Shown here one piece after another: positions 15,191 through 23,703 of a stretch of DNA of 64,000 nucleotides. Made by a program: the position numbers and the translations under genes. How positions within the stretch are numbered: the stretch's first letter is position 1; each line of letters begins with the position of its first letter. The DNA is from E44-bin88 sp050123275 (GTDB lineage Bacteria > Chloroflexota > Dehalococcoidia > Dehalococcoidales > BS750m-G39), in the NCBI GenBank assembly GCA_050123275.1, contig JASFHK010000001.1:210954-274953 (forward strand), in the 5' to 3' direction. The notes beneath the pieces are model-generated. The model was not told the DNA's origin. It searched no databases and saw only the letters and a list, made by a program, of their open reading frames with translations.

Positions 15191-16178
15191 GATTTCCCTC
15201 CCTGATTATTCTACAAATGTCCCGTTCTACCGTTCGCACGGCCTGGCCGATGGCGTTTTTTATCGCCTTGGCCTGGCTGCGGCCGTGAGCGACGATGATA
15301 GTCCCGTTTACCCCCAGCAGGCAGGCGCCCCCGTACTCCCTGTAGTCGGCTTTCTTGGCCCAGGAGCCGAGCCCGATTCCCTGGAGCAGCTCCCGCCCGC
15401 GCATATGATAGGCGGTGGCCATGACATAGCCCACCTGGCGCGCCGCCCCCAGAAAGGTGTCGCCGACGCCCTCTATCGTCTTGAGCACGATGTTGCCGGT
15501 AAAGCCGTCGGTGACGATGACGTCGGCGGTGTCTTTGGGTATGTCCTGCCCCTCGATGTTGCCCACGAAGTTAAGCCCGCTTTCCTTGAGCAGGACATAG
15601 CTCTCCTGCATGAGGCGGTTGCCCTTGGTCGCCTCTTCGCCGTTGTTGAGCAGGCGGATTTTGGGCGCCTCGTTATCCATCAGGTGTTTAACGTAGGTCG
15701 AGCCCAGCTGGGCGAACTGGAGCAGGTGGCTGGGCCGGCACTCCACATTGGCGCCGGCGTCGATGAGCAGGGTGGGGTTGCCGGGGGTGATGTCGAGGAA
15801 GCTGCCCAGAGCGGGGCGCTCGATGCCCTTTATCTTGCCCAGGTTGAACAGAGCGGCGCCCAGCACAGCGCCGGTGTTGCCCGCCGAAACGAAGGCGGAG
15901 GCGACGCCGTCCCTGACCAGGTTGACGCCGATAACAATCGAAGAATTGGGCTTGCTCTTGATGGCCTGCACCGGGTGCTCGTGGGGGCCGATGACCTCGG
16001 TGGCCTCGAAAATCTGTAAATTAAGCTTCTTAATATCGCGCCCGGCCAGAACGTGAAGGACGGGCTTGTTGCCCACCAGGGCGATATCCACTCCGTATTC
16101 CTGGGCGGCCTTAATGGCCCCCTTCACCACCTCCCGCGGGGCGTTTTCCCCGCCGGCGGCATCAACGGCAATCAGCAT
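15183..16178 (-). CDS. plsX: Phosphate acyltransferase PlsX
   Basis: PlsX converts acyl-ACP and phosphate to acyl-phosphate, the acyl donor for PlsY in bacterial phospholipid synthesis. It is a peripheral membrane enzyme. The 331-residue protein has typical motifs: IAVDAAGGENAP at the start (DAMGGD-like, here DAAGGE), SAGNTGAVLGAAL, DAGANVECRP and DVIVTDGFTGNIVLKT. The usual neighbours fabD/fabG/acpP or rpmF are absent; instead it sits between an activase gene (18 bp upstream) and trxA (8-bp overlap). The DAMGGD motif being DAAGGE is a small deviation. Confidence 0.93.
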   Translation of the reverse strand: MLIAVDAAGGENAPREVVKGAIKAAQEYGVDIALVGNKPVLHVLAGRDIKKLNLQIFEATEVIGPHEHPVQAIKSKPNSSIVIGVNLVRDGVASAFVSAGNTGAVLGAALFNLGKIKGIERPALGSFLDITPGNPTLLIDAGANVECRPSHLLQFAQLGSTYVKHLMDNEAPKIRLLNNGEEATKGNRLMQESYVLLKESGLNFVGNIEGQDIPKDTADVIVTDGFTGNIVLKTIEGVGDTFLGAARQVGYVMATAYHMRGRELLQGIGLGSWAKKADYREYGGACLLGVNGTIIVAHGRSQAKAIKNAIGQAVRTVERDICRIIREGNHD

Positions 16179-16196
16179 AGCTTCCTTTCGGCATTT

Positions 16197-17162
16197 CTAA
16201 CCGGTCCGTTTTTCCTGCCACAGGTCGCAGCGGCCTCCCCACTGGGCGATAACCTTGCCCTGGGCCGAAATCTGCGATATCTCGCAAAGGGTGGGGCAGG
16301 CCTTGCATTCGAAGGAGGAGGTGTTGTAATCCACCTCGCTTACCCCGAATCCCTTGAACTTGCTCTGGCTGCGGGTGCCGGCCATGGCTTCGTGCACCAG
16401 CAGGGCGGCACCGATGGCGCCCATCACCTCGTGGTGGGGTGGGACGATGACTTCGGGGCCCAACTCCTCGCGGAAGGCCTTGACGATGCCCTCGTTGAAG
16501 GCGACCCCGCCCTGGAATATTATGGGCGGCTCGATTTCCTTGCCCAGGCTGACGTTGTTCAAATAGTTGCGCACCAGCGCCTGGCAAAGCCCGTAAACGA
16601 TGTCCTCGGTGCGGTGCCCGGTCTGCTGCTTATGGATGATGTCGGACTCGGCGAAAACGGTACAGCGCCCGGAGATATGCACCGGCGTGGTGCTCTCCAG
16701 CGCTAGATGGCCGAAGCGCTCGATGCTCACGTTAAGGCGCACTGCCTGGTGGTCTAAAAAGCTGCCGGTGCCGGCGGCGCAGACGGTGTTCATGCCGAAG
16801 TCGGTGACCATCCCCTTTCTTATCACGATAATCTTGCTGTCCTGCCCCCCGATTTCGATAACGGTCTGGCTTTGGGGGTAATAGTGCAAGGCCCCCACGG
16901 CGTGGCTGGTAATCTCGTTCTTGACCAGGTCGGCGCCGACGATGACACCGGCCAGGTAGCGGGCGCTGCCGGTGGTGGCCACGCCGCGGATATCCATATC
17001 CGCCGGCAGCATCCCCCTTATCTGTCTCAGTCCCTGCTGCGTGGTCTCGATGGGCTTGCCCTGCGTGGGCAGGTACAGGTCGGCGACCAGCTCGTCGGCT
17101 TTATCAATCACCGCCAGCTTGGTGGTTACCGAACCGACATCGATACCCAGATAGGCTTCCAT
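16197..17162 (-). CDS. BadF/HgdC-type acyl-CoA dehydratase activase with Cys-rich tail
   Basis: A 321-residue ASKHA-fold ATPase that, in known family members, injects one electron into a 2-hydroxyacyl-CoA dehydratase or benzoyl-CoA reductase. GIDVGSVTTK (6-15) is the phosphate-1 loop, GGQDSK lies at 105-110, and the two cluster cysteines that bridge the [4Fe-4S] in a homodimer are C128 (CAAGTGSF) and C167 (RCTVFAESD). After residue 265 an extra segment carries C-x2-C-x3-C (CKACPTLC) and a later RCD, matching the linker of the fused protein at 48742-52851. No dehydratase subunit is adjacent; it leads the activase-plsX-trxA group. The partner is unknown. Confidence 0.9.
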   Translation of the reverse strand: MEAYLGIDVGSVTTKLAVIDKADELVADLYLPTQGKPIETTQQGLRQIRGMLPADMDIRGVATTGSARYLAGVIVGADLVKNEITSHAVGALHYYPQSQTVIEIGGQDSKIIVIRKGMVTDFGMNTVCAAGTGSFLDHQAVRLNVSIERFGHLALESTTPVHISGRCTVFAESDIIHKQQTGHRTEDIVYGLCQALVRNYLNNVSLGKEIEPPIIFQGGVAFNEGIVKAFREELGPEVIVPPHHEVMGAIGAALLVHEAMAGTRSQSKFKGFGVSEVDYNTSSFECKACPTLCEISQISAQGKVIAQWGGRCDLWQEKRTG

Positions 17163-17181
17163 TTTGTTGCTCTCTCACCCG

Positions 17182-17199
17182 GCCCGGCTAAAGCCGGGC
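17182..17199. terminator. Hairpin between M20 and activase genes
   Basis: GCCCGGCT / AGCCGGGC with a TAAA-type loop. No U-run follows on the minus strand, so it may be a weak terminator or an mRNA-stabilising hairpin between the two genes. Confidence 0.45.
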
Positions 17200-17239
17200 A
17201 TTAATACTATCTTAGACGAAGGGGTAGGCTTTTACAAGG

Positions 17240-18415
17240 TTAGCCGCCGATAAACTCGGCTTTGACGCTGGCCGCCGTTTCCGGGCTGGCCACCAGGTCA
17301 ACCACCGTCATCGCCAGCGCCTTGGCGGCATCGAGCATGCCCTTGATGCCGGCTTCGGAGGCGGCGGCGGCGGCGAACTCCGGTGAGTGGATGACCGCGC
17401 TTTCGGGCGCGATGCCGACGGTGGGGTGGATGCCGGGCACAATCTGGCTGACGTTGCCCATGTCGGTGCTGCCGACACGGCCGGCGCCGGCCAGCGGCAT
17501 ATCCCGCCCCAGCGATACGATATTCTGCCGGAAAAGCTCGGCCAGGACCATGTTGTTGCGCAGCGGCGCGTAGAGCACGTCTCCCCACTGGTATTCCAAG
17601 CGGGCGCCGGTGGCGGTGGCGGCGCCTTTAAAGCAGTCGAGCACCTTCGCCTTGAGCTCTTCCAGGTAGCCGAGTTCCTCGGCGCGCACCAGAAAGCTGC
17701 CGGCGCTGTGGGCGGGGACGACGTTGGGGGCTTTGCCCCCGTCGCTGATAATGCCGTGAATGCGCGCCTTTTCCAGCGTGTGTTGCCTTAAAGCGTTGAT
17801 GGCGGCGAAGGAGATGAGCATTGCCTCCAGGGCGTTGATGCCCGTCTCGGGACGGGTGGCGGCGTGGGCCGACTTGCCGAAGAACTCCACGTCCAGCGTG
17901 ATGCAGGCCAGGGCCTGGGTGGTGGCGCTGTCGTGCGCCCCGGGGTGCACCATCATGGCGGCGTCTATCTTGTCGAAGGCGCCTTTTTCGGCCATTAACG
18001 CCTTGCCCCCGTAGAACTCCTCGGCGGGCGTGCCGATAGCCAGGACGCTGCCCCCGCACTCGTCGATAGCCGCTCTGGCGGCCACGGCGGCGCCGACGGC
18101 GGCGCCGGCGATAAGATTATGGCCACAGGCGTGGCCCAGCTGGGGCAAAGCGTCGTACTCGGCCAGGACGGCGATGGCGGGCCGGCCTTTCCCGTAGCTG
18201 CCGCGGAAGGCGGTGGGCAGCTCGCAGATGCCGCGCTCGACCTTGAAACCGTTGTCTTCCAGGTATTTGGTGAGCAGGGCGGACGCCTTGACCTCGTTAA
18301 AGCCCAGCTCGGGGTTGTCGTGGATTTCCAGGCTTAGGTCACGGAGCTGCTGGCGGTGAGCCTCTACTGCTTTAATAACCGAATCTTTTAGCGCTCTAAT
18401 ATCCAAGCTTCCCAC
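17240..18415 (-). CDS. M20 family amidohydrolase/dipeptidase
   Basis: A 391-residue zinc hydrolase of the M20D group (AbgB / aminoacylase / PM20D2-like). Metal-site segments GHACGHNLIAGAAVG (about 93-107), GTPAEEFYGGK (about 127-137, with the catalytic Glu pair) and MMVHPGAHD (about 154-162) are visible. The central dimerisation domain starts near residue 177 (EFFGKSAHAATRPETG). It probably hydrolyses an N-acyl amino acid, aminobenzoyl-glutamate or similar amide. The listed start is GTG 18415; TTG 18406 has better spacing from AAGGTG and is equally possible. It is divergent from nusA. Confidence 0.88.
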   Translation of the reverse strand: MGSLDIRALKDSVIKAVEAHRQQLRDLSLEIHDNPELGFNEVKASALLTKYLEDNGFKVERGICELPTAFRGSYGKGRPAIAVLAEYDALPQLGHACGHNLIAGAAVGAAVAARAAIDECGGSVLAIGTPAEEFYGGKALMAEKGAFDKIDAAMMVHPGAHDSATTQALACITLDVEFFGKSAHAATRPETGINALEAMLISFAAINALRQHTLEKARIHGIISDGGKAPNVVPAHSAGSFLVRAEELGYLEELKAKVLDCFKGAATATGARLEYQWGDVLYAPLRNNMVLAELFRQNIVSLGRDMPLAGAGRVGSTDMGNVSQIVPGIHPTVGIAPESAVIHSPEFAAAAASEAGIKGMLDAAKALAMTVVDLVASPETAASVKAEFIGG

Positions 18416-18464
18416 CTTACGGCTGCTTTTTCATTATAGCCCAACAACGGGTATAATTGCTAGG

Positions 18465-18492
18465 CTCAAGCGGCCACTATTTGCCGCTTGAG
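18465..18492. promoter_or_regulatory. Perfect hairpin upstream of the nusA promoter
   Basis: CTCAAGCGGC (18465-18474) and GCCGCTTGAG (18483-18492) form a 10-bp stem with an 8-base loop, in the divergent gap between the M20 gene and nusA. There is no U-run. It could be an operator or a structured repeat. Confidence 0.4.
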
Positions 18493-18519
18493 AAAGCTTC
18501 GAAAAAAGGCGTCGACCTA

Positions 18520-18548
18520 TTGCATACGGGTGCCTGTTGTGATATACT
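18520..18548 (+). promoter_or_regulatory. nusA-infB operon promoter
   Basis: TTGCAT (18520-18525), 17-bp spacer, TATACT (18543-18548). The leader to nusA is about 100 nt and holds a terminator-like hairpin. Confidence 0.8.
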
Positions 18549-18582
18549 TGGGGCGGTAATCCTAATTAGATAAGTTCTTGTT

Positions 18583-18609
18583 AAGTGGGGCAGAGAAACC
18601 CACTTTTTT
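18583..18609 (+). terminator. Attenuator-like terminator in the nusA leader
   Basis: AAGTGGG (18583-18589) pairs with CCCACTT (18599-18605) and is followed directly by a run of T to 18609. It lies between the promoter and the first gene, so most transcripts would have to read through it. As nusA encodes a termination/antitermination factor, feedback on this hairpin is plausible. Confidence 0.7.
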
Positions 18610-18655
18610 GTTGTAGGAGGGGGAAAGTTTAGGCCGGAGGTAAATAGGAGTGGGG

Positions 18656-20095
18656 ATGAAGAGCGAATTTATGCTGGCCATAACCCAGCTCTCGGCGGAG
18701 AAGAATCTGCCCAAAGAGGTGGTGCTTTCCGCCGTAGAGACGGCGCTGGTATCGGCTTACCGTAAGGATAATTTCGGCCCCAGCCAGGAGATTGCGGTCA
18801 AGATAGACCCCAACACGGGCCGGGTCACGGTGTGGGCGGAAAAGACCGTGGTCGAAAAGCCGACGGACACGCGCCGTGAAGTATCGCTGGCCGACGCGGC
18901 CAAGATAAATCCCGACGCCAAGCTGGAAGAAACCGTCATGGTGGAAGCCACCCCGCGTAACGCCGGGCGTATCGCCGCGCAGACGGCCAAGCAGGTCATT
19001 TTACAACGCCTCCACGAGGCGGAGCACAGCGCCATCTTCGAGGAGTATTCCGACAAAGAGGGCGATATCGTCACCGGCGTGGTGCAGCGCATCGAGCCCC
19101 GGCAGCTTTTCGTAGACCTGGGCCGGGCCGAGGCGGTGCTGCCCGCCGCCGAGCAGGTACGCACCGAACGCTATCGCGTGGGGCAGCGGCTCCGCGTTTA
19201 TTTACTGGAAGTAGTCAGGACGAGCCGGGGACCCCAGGTGGTCGTTTCGCGCTCTCACCCCGATTTACTGCGGCGCCTCTTCGAGCTGGAAGTGCCCGAG
19301 GTCCTTAGCGGCGTGGTCGAGATTAAGGCGGTCGCCCGCGAGGCGGGCTATCGCAGCAAGATAGCCGTGGCGGCGCGCCAGGAAGGCATCGACCCCGTCG
19401 GCTGTTGCGTGGGCTTGCGCGGCATCAGGATACAGAACGTCATGCGCGAGCTTAACGGCGAGAAGCTGGACGTGGTCTCCTGGAGCGAGGATACCGCCGC
19501 TTTCATCGCCAACGCTCTCTCTCCGGCGCAGGTGGTGAGCGTTGATTTGAACGAAGAAGAAGGGATAGCCACTGTGGTCGTCCCCGATAAGCAGCTGTCG
19601 CTGGCCATCGGCAAGGAAGGGCAGAACGCCCGGCTGGCGGCCAAGCTCAGCGGCTGGCGAATTGACATAAAGAGCGCTTCGATTGCCGAGGAAGAGAAGC
19701 TGACCAAGGCCGAGCCTGAAGCCGAGGCCGTGAAGGAAGAAAAAGCGGTCGTCGAGGAGGCTCCTGCCGAAGAGGCGGCGGCTCCCGAAGAGCTTTTGAT
19801 ACCCGAGGAAGAGCCCGAACCGGAGCCGGAGCCTGAACCCGAGCCTGAGCCGGTGCTGGAGACCGAGCTGGCGCCGCCGGAGACGATTCTAAAGCCGCCG
19901 GTGGAGGTGGGGGCGGAGAAGACCTCCAAGCTCCGCTTCGCCGAGGACGTGATGGGGCCGGGCCCCTCCAAGTCGCCGTCCAAGTCGAAGAAGAAGAAAA
20001 AGAAGGGCGCCAGCGACCGCAGCGCCGACGACGGCGCCCGCGGCCGGCGACGCCGTGAGCGGGAAGTATACGATGAAGAAGGGGAGGAATATTAA
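18656..20095 (+). CDS. nusA: Transcription termination/antitermination factor NusA
   Basis: Binds RNA polymerase and nascent RNA, modulating pausing, termination and antitermination. Start ATG 18656 (479 residues) fits AGGAG at 18646-18650; an in-frame GTG at 18650 overlaps that site. Domains are the N-terminal RNAP-binding domain (about 1-130, starting MKSEFMLAITQLSAEKNLPK), S1 (about 135-200, with GVVQRIEPRQLFVDLG) and two KH domains (about 210-345, with DPVGCCVGLRGIRIQNV and SLAIGKEGQNARLAA). A 130-residue tail follows that is first acidic with Pro-Glu repeats, then Lys/Arg-rich. rimP, the usual upstream neighbour, is missing; ylxR overlaps the end. Confidence 0.96.
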   Translation: MKSEFMLAITQLSAEKNLPKEVVLSAVETALVSAYRKDNFGPSQEIAVKIDPNTGRVTVWAEKTVVEKPTDTRREVSLADAAKINPDAKLEETVMVEATPRNAGRIAAQTAKQVILQRLHEAEHSAIFEEYSDKEGDIVTGVVQRIEPRQLFVDLGRAEAVLPAAEQVRTERYRVGQRLRVYLLEVVRTSRGPQVVVSRSHPDLLRRLFELEVPEVLSGVVEIKAVAREAGYRSKIAVAARQEGIDPVGCCVGLRGIRIQNVMRELNGEKLDVVSWSEDTAAFIANALSPAQVVSVDLNEEEGIATVVVPDKQLSLAIGKEGQNARLAAKLSGWRIDIKSASIAEEEKLTKAEPEAEAVKEEKAVVEEAPAEEAAAPEELLIPEEEPEPEPEPEPEPEPVLETELAPPETILKPPVEVGAEKTSKLRFAEDVMGPGPSKSPSKSKKKKKKGASDRSADDGARGRRRREREVYDEEGEEY

Positions 20096-20369
20096 TCCAC
20101 CCCAGGCTAAACATATACCGCAGCGGACCTGCATCGCCTGTGGCCGGGTAAGGCCCAAGCGGGAGCTGGTCAGGCTGGTACGGGTGGCGGACGGAGGGGT
20201 GGAGGTCGATAGCGGCGGGAGGAAAGCGGGGCGCGGCGCCTATCTATGCCCGGCGGCGGAGTGCTGGGAGGCGGGGTTGAAGGGAGGGCGCCTGGAGCAC
20301 ACTTTGCGCACCGCTATCGCTCCCGATAATCGGGAGGAACTGATAAAATACGGCAGGGAGCTGGGATAA
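20073..20369 (+). CDS. ylxR: YlxR family RNA-binding protein
   Basis: A 98-residue basic protein with RTCIACGRVRPKRELVRLV (about 20-38) and GRGAYLC (about 58-64), the signature of YlxR (DUF448), normally encoded between nusA and infB as here. Family members are thought to bind RNA or act as nucleoid-associated regulators. The ATG at 20073 lies inside the nusA 3' end (23-bp overlap) with GGGAAG upstream. An earlier in-frame GTG at 20055 has no better site. Confidence 0.9.
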   Translation: MKKGRNINPPQAKHIPQRTCIACGRVRPKRELVRLVRVADGGVEVDSGGRKAGRGAYLCPAAECWEAGLKGGRLEHTLRTAIAPDNREELIKYGRELG

Positions 20370-20380
20370 GGAGCTATTCG

Positions 20381-22144
20381 GTGGTGCAAAAGGGTAAATC
20401 GGGTAATAAAGAGGTAAAGCAGGTCGAGATTCCTGGCTCGATACCGGTAAGGAATCTGGCCGAGCTTTTGCATGTCGGCTCCGTTGATGTCATCAAGCAG
20501 TTGATGCGCAACGGCATCTTCGCCAATATCAACCAGGTAATCGACTACGAGACGGCGGCGGCGGTGGCGGCTAACCTCGGCTACGAGGCTCACCCCGAAG
20601 CCCGCACCGCCCGCGCCGGCGAGAGCAAGCGCTATCAGCACCGTGAAGAAGAAGCCAGCGGGCTTAAATCACGCCCGCCGGTGGTGACCATCATGGGCCA
20701 TGTCAACCATGGCAAGACCCGCTTGCTGGACGCTATCCGCCAGACCAACGTCATGGACAGCGAGGCCGGCGGCATCACCCAGCACATCGGCGCCTATCAG
20801 GTCGAGGTTGACGGGCAAAAGATTACCTTCCTGGATACGCCGGGGCACGAAGCCTTTACCGTGATGCGCGCCCGCGGCGCCCAGGTAACCGATATTACCA
20901 TCCTGGTGGTAGCCGCCGACGACGGGGTCATGCCCCAGACGCTGGAAGCCATCGACCACGCCCGGGCGGCGGGCGTGCCCATCGTGGTGGCCATTAACAA
21001 GATTGACAAGCCGGAGGCCAACCCCGACCACGTCAAGCAGCAGCTGGCCGACGCCGGGCTGGTTATCGAGGAGTGGGGTGGCGAAGTCGTCAGCGTGCCC
21101 ATCTCGGCCAAGGAGAAAAAGGGCATACCCGAACTGCTGGAAAACCTAATCGTGGTCGCCGAGATGGAAGAGCTGAAAGCCGACCCGACGCGGCCGGCGG
21201 TAGGGGTGGTCATCGAGGCTGAGATGGACAAGAGCCGCGGCCCAATGGCTACCGTGCTCATTCAGACGGGGACCCTCAAAGTCGGCGACACCGTGGCCGT
21301 AGGCGGCACCTGGGGGCGCATCCGGGCCATGTTCAACGACGTGGGCAAGCGGGTGCGCAAGGCCGAGCCTTCCATGCCGGTGGCTATTCTGGGCTTGGAC
21401 AGCCTGCCCGAGGTGGGCGATATGCTTAACGCCGTGCCCAGCGAGCAACAGGCGCGGTCTCTGATGCAAAAGCACCAGCTGGAGATGGTCCCCAAGGCGG
21501 TGAGCCTGGACAATCTCTTCGACCAGATAAGCACCGGCCAGGTAAAAGAGCTAAACGTGATTCTCAGGGCCGACGTTCAGGGCAGCCTGGAGCCGATTCG
21601 GAGCTCGCTGGAGCGTTTGGGCACCGATAAAGTACAGGTCAGGATTATCCGCAGCAGCAGCGGCAATATCACCGAGAGCGACGTCATGCTGGCCATTGCT
21701 TCCAAGGGGTTGGTTATCGGTTTCGGCACCGGCATCGAAGCCGGCGCCAAGCGCCTGGCCGATATGGAAGGCGTTGACCTTCGCTCCTACGACGTTATCT
21801 ACAACCTGGTGGATGACGTCGAGAAGGCGCTCAAGGGCATGCTGGAGCCTACCTACGTCGAGGTTATCGAGGGCCGGGCCGAGGTCAAGGCGGTCTTCGG
21901 CGGCAAGAAGCAGAAAGTTGCCGGCGTCGCCATCGTCGACGGCAAGGCTACCCGCGGCGCTGCGGTAAGGGTGCGGCGCGGCGACAAGGTCGTCGTCGAA
22001 TCAACCGTGGCCAGCCTGCGGCGTTTCAAGGACGACGTCAAAGAGGTGACTTCCGGCTACGAGTGCGGGGTGGGCCTCAAGGACTTCGATGAGTTTGAGG
22101 CGGGCGACGTACTGGAATTCTACCGCAAAGAGCGTTCCAACTAG
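20381..22144 (+). CDS. infB: Translation initiation factor IF-2 (short form)
   Basis: GTPase that brings fMet-tRNA to the 30S subunit and joins subunits. At 587 residues it lacks the long variable N-terminus. An IF2_N module (about 20-70) is followed by the G domain: G1 at 106-113 reads GHVNHGKT instead of the usual GHVDHGKT; G3 DTPGHEAF and G4 NKID are normal. Then come domain II, the domain III fold and the C-terminal fMet-tRNA-binding domain. The start is GTG 20381 after AAGGAG (20368-20373). It is followed 11 bp on by rbfA. Confidence 0.96.
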   Translation: MVQKGKSGNKEVKQVEIPGSIPVRNLAELLHVGSVDVIKQLMRNGIFANINQVIDYETAAAVAANLGYEAHPEARTARAGESKRYQHREEEASGLKSRPPVVTIMGHVNHGKTRLLDAIRQTNVMDSEAGGITQHIGAYQVEVDGQKITFLDTPGHEAFTVMRARGAQVTDITILVVAADDGVMPQTLEAIDHARAAGVPIVVAINKIDKPEANPDHVKQQLADAGLVIEEWGGEVVSVPISAKEKKGIPELLENLIVVAEMEELKADPTRPAVGVVIEAEMDKSRGPMATVLIQTGTLKVGDTVAVGGTWGRIRAMFNDVGKRVRKAEPSMPVAILGLDSLPEVGDMLNAVPSEQQARSLMQKHQLEMVPKAVSLDNLFDQISTGQVKELNVILRADVQGSLEPIRSSLERLGTDKVQVRIIRSSSGNITESDVMLAIASKGLVIGFGTGIEAGAKRLADMEGVDLRSYDVIYNLVDDVEKALKGMLEPTYVEVIEGRAEVKAVFGGKKQKVAGVAIVDGKATRGAAVRVRRGDKVVVESTVASLRRFKDDVKEVTSGYECGVGLKDFDEFEAGDVLEFYRKERSN

Positions 22145-22155
22145 AAGGCAGCGGG

Positions 22156-22521
22156 ATGGCACATCGCATCGAGCGGGTCGACAGCCTTATGCGTCACGAG
22201 ATTAGCGAGTTGCTTCAACGCGAGGTCAAGGACCCCCGGTTGAGCCAGTTCGTGGCCGTGACCGAGGTTTCCACCACCGCCGACCTGCGCTACGCCAAGG
22301 TTTTCGTCAGCTGTATGGGCAGCGAGGAAGAAAAAGAGGAGATGATGAGCGGGCTCGAGGCCGCCGCTCACTTTCTGCGCAACCAGCTGACCAAACGTTT
22401 GCGCCTGCGCCGTATCCCCGAGCTTAGCTTCCACTGGGACGATTCCATCGAGCGCGGCACCCACCTGCTCCAGCTCATCGACGAGCTTAACCCCGAGCCC
22501 CCTCCCGATCAGAACGACTGA
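22156..22521 (+). CDS. rbfA: Ribosome-binding factor A
   Basis: Small KH-fold assembly factor of the 30S subunit that helps mature the 16S 5' end. The 121-residue protein has RVDSLMRHEISELLQREVKDPR, here the RbfA N-terminal helix, then SQFVAVTEVSTTADLRYAKVFVS and the terminal LRRIPELSFHWDDSIERG motif. The gene order infB-rbfA-truB is classical. Its last base is the first base of the truB ATG. Confidence 0.96.
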   Translation: MAHRIERVDSLMRHEISELLQREVKDPRLSQFVAVTEVSTTADLRYAKVFVSCMGSEEEKEEMMSGLEAAAHFLRNQLTKRLRLRRIPELSFHWDDSIERGTHLLQLIDELNPEPPPDQND

Positions 22522-23420
22522 TGGACGGCATACTCAATATCTATAAGCCCTACGGTAAGACCTCCTTCAGCATCGTCTCCCTGGTAAAACGCTTGAGCGG
22601 CCAGAAGCGCGTCGGGCACGGCGGCACATTAGACCCCGCCGCCACCGGCGTGTTACCCGTCGGCCTGGGCCAGGGCACGCGCGTCATCGAGTACCTGCTC
22701 GAAGCCACCAAGAGCTACCGGGCGGAAATCGAGCTGGGGGTGGCCACCGATACCCACGACGCCACCGGCACCGTTGTCAGCCGCGGCGACGCCTCCAAGG
22801 TGACCAAAAAAGAGCTGCTGGCGGCACTGGAATCCTTCCGCGGCTTAATCGAGCAGACGCCCCCCATGTACAGCGCCGTTAAGCACGGCGGCAAGCCGCT
22901 CTACGAGCTGGCGCGCTCCGGCATCGAGGTAAAGCGGAAGAGCCGCAAGCGCTGGGTCTATCGCCTGGAGCTGCTCGGCTGGCGGCCGCCCCTGGCCACT
23001 GTGGAAGTGGAGTGCGGCAAGGGCACCTACATCCGCTCGCTGGCCGACGACCTGGGCAAGCTTTTGGGCTGCGGCGCCAGTTTGAAGAGCCTGGTCCGTC
23101 TCAAGTGCGGGCCTTTTACCATCGAGGAAGCCGTGGCCTTGCCCCAGCTTGAAGAGGGCTTTCGCCACGGCTACGAGCAGCGTTTCGTCTATCCCATAGA
23201 CTTCGTGCTTTCCCGGTGGGGAGCGGTGGTGGTCGGCGCCGCCGCCGAGGAGGACATTAAGAACGGTCGCCCACTGCCTGGAGAAGGCGTCGATAACCTG
23301 CCCGAGCCCGTGGCCGGTAACCGCTGCCGCGTCTATAACCGCGACGGCGATTTTCTGGCCGTGCTCGGCTTCGACGGGGAAAAGGAACGCTGGCAGCCGG
23401 AGAAGGTCTTCCGGCGCTAA
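22521..23420 (+). CDS. truB: tRNA pseudouridine(55) synthase TruB
   Basis: Makes pseudouridine 55 in the T-loop of tRNAs. The 299-residue protein has GILNIYKPYGKTSF at the start, KRVGHGGTLDPAATGVLPVGLG (catalytic Asp in GTLDP, about residue 39), SAVKHGGKPLYELAR and VECGKGTYIRSLADDLG. A C-terminal PUA-like portion follows. It overlaps rbfA by one base (TGATG) and ends the nusA-infB operon. Confidence 0.97.
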   Translation: MDGILNIYKPYGKTSFSIVSLVKRLSGQKRVGHGGTLDPAATGVLPVGLGQGTRVIEYLLEATKSYRAEIELGVATDTHDATGTVVSRGDASKVTKKELLAALESFRGLIEQTPPMYSAVKHGGKPLYELARSGIEVKRKSRKRWVYRLELLGWRPPLATVEVECGKGTYIRSLADDLGKLLGCGASLKSLVRLKCGPFTIEEAVALPQLEEGFRHGYEQRFVYPIDFVLSRWGAVVVGAAAEEDIKNGRPLPGEGVDNLPEPVAGNRCRVYNRDGDFLAVLGFDGEKERWQPEKVFRR

Positions 23421-23439
23421 TGGGTAGCATTAATAGGCC

Positions 23440-23468
23440 TTGACAGCTAGCCCCTAAAGGGGTATAGT
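23440..23468 (+). promoter_or_regulatory. Promoter of the DUF5679 gene
   Basis: TTGACA (23440-23445), 17-bp spacer, TATAGT (23463-23468): close to consensus, so this short gene has its own strong promoter after truB. Confidence 0.88.
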
Positions 23469-23498
23469 TCAACCGATACCAAGAAGGGGGTGATTTAG

Positions 23499-23639
23499 GT
23501 GCAAGCGTATTGCTTCAAGTGCAGGCGTAAGGTTGACATCAGGAATCCCCAGAAGGTTACCCTGAAGAACGGGCGTCCGGCCACGAAGGGGGTTTGCCCT
23601 TCCTGCGGGACCAAGGTGTTCCGCATCGGCAAGAGCTAA
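23499..23639 (+). CDS. DUF5679 small zinc-binding protein (46 aa)
   Basis: A 46-codon gene with GTG start 23499 after AAGGGGGTGAT. The sequence has YCFKCRRK near the start and VCPSCGTKVFRIGKS at the end: two CxxC pairs (C5/C8 and C33/C36) that should bind one zinc. LKNGRPATKG lies between them. This is the DUF5679 pattern, common in Chloroflexota and Actinobacteria, of unknown function. The basic charge and size recall small ribosomal zinc proteins, but no ribosomal family fits. Strong expression is suggested by the near-consensus promoter and by the terminator hairpin after it. Confidence 0.85.
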   Translation: MQAYCFKCRRKVDIRNPQKVTLKNGRPATKGVCPSCGTKVFRIGKS

Positions 23640-23703
23640 ACGAACCGGGTCACGTCTTAGAGTTGGAGTAAGATAATCCTCTTCTTTATAAGCGACAGAG
23701 ACT

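Noticed and set aside
19801..19862. Repeat DNA encoding Pro-Glu units in nusA
   Set aside because: It is coding and in frame, part of an acidic low-complexity linker, not a mobile or tandem-repeat locus.
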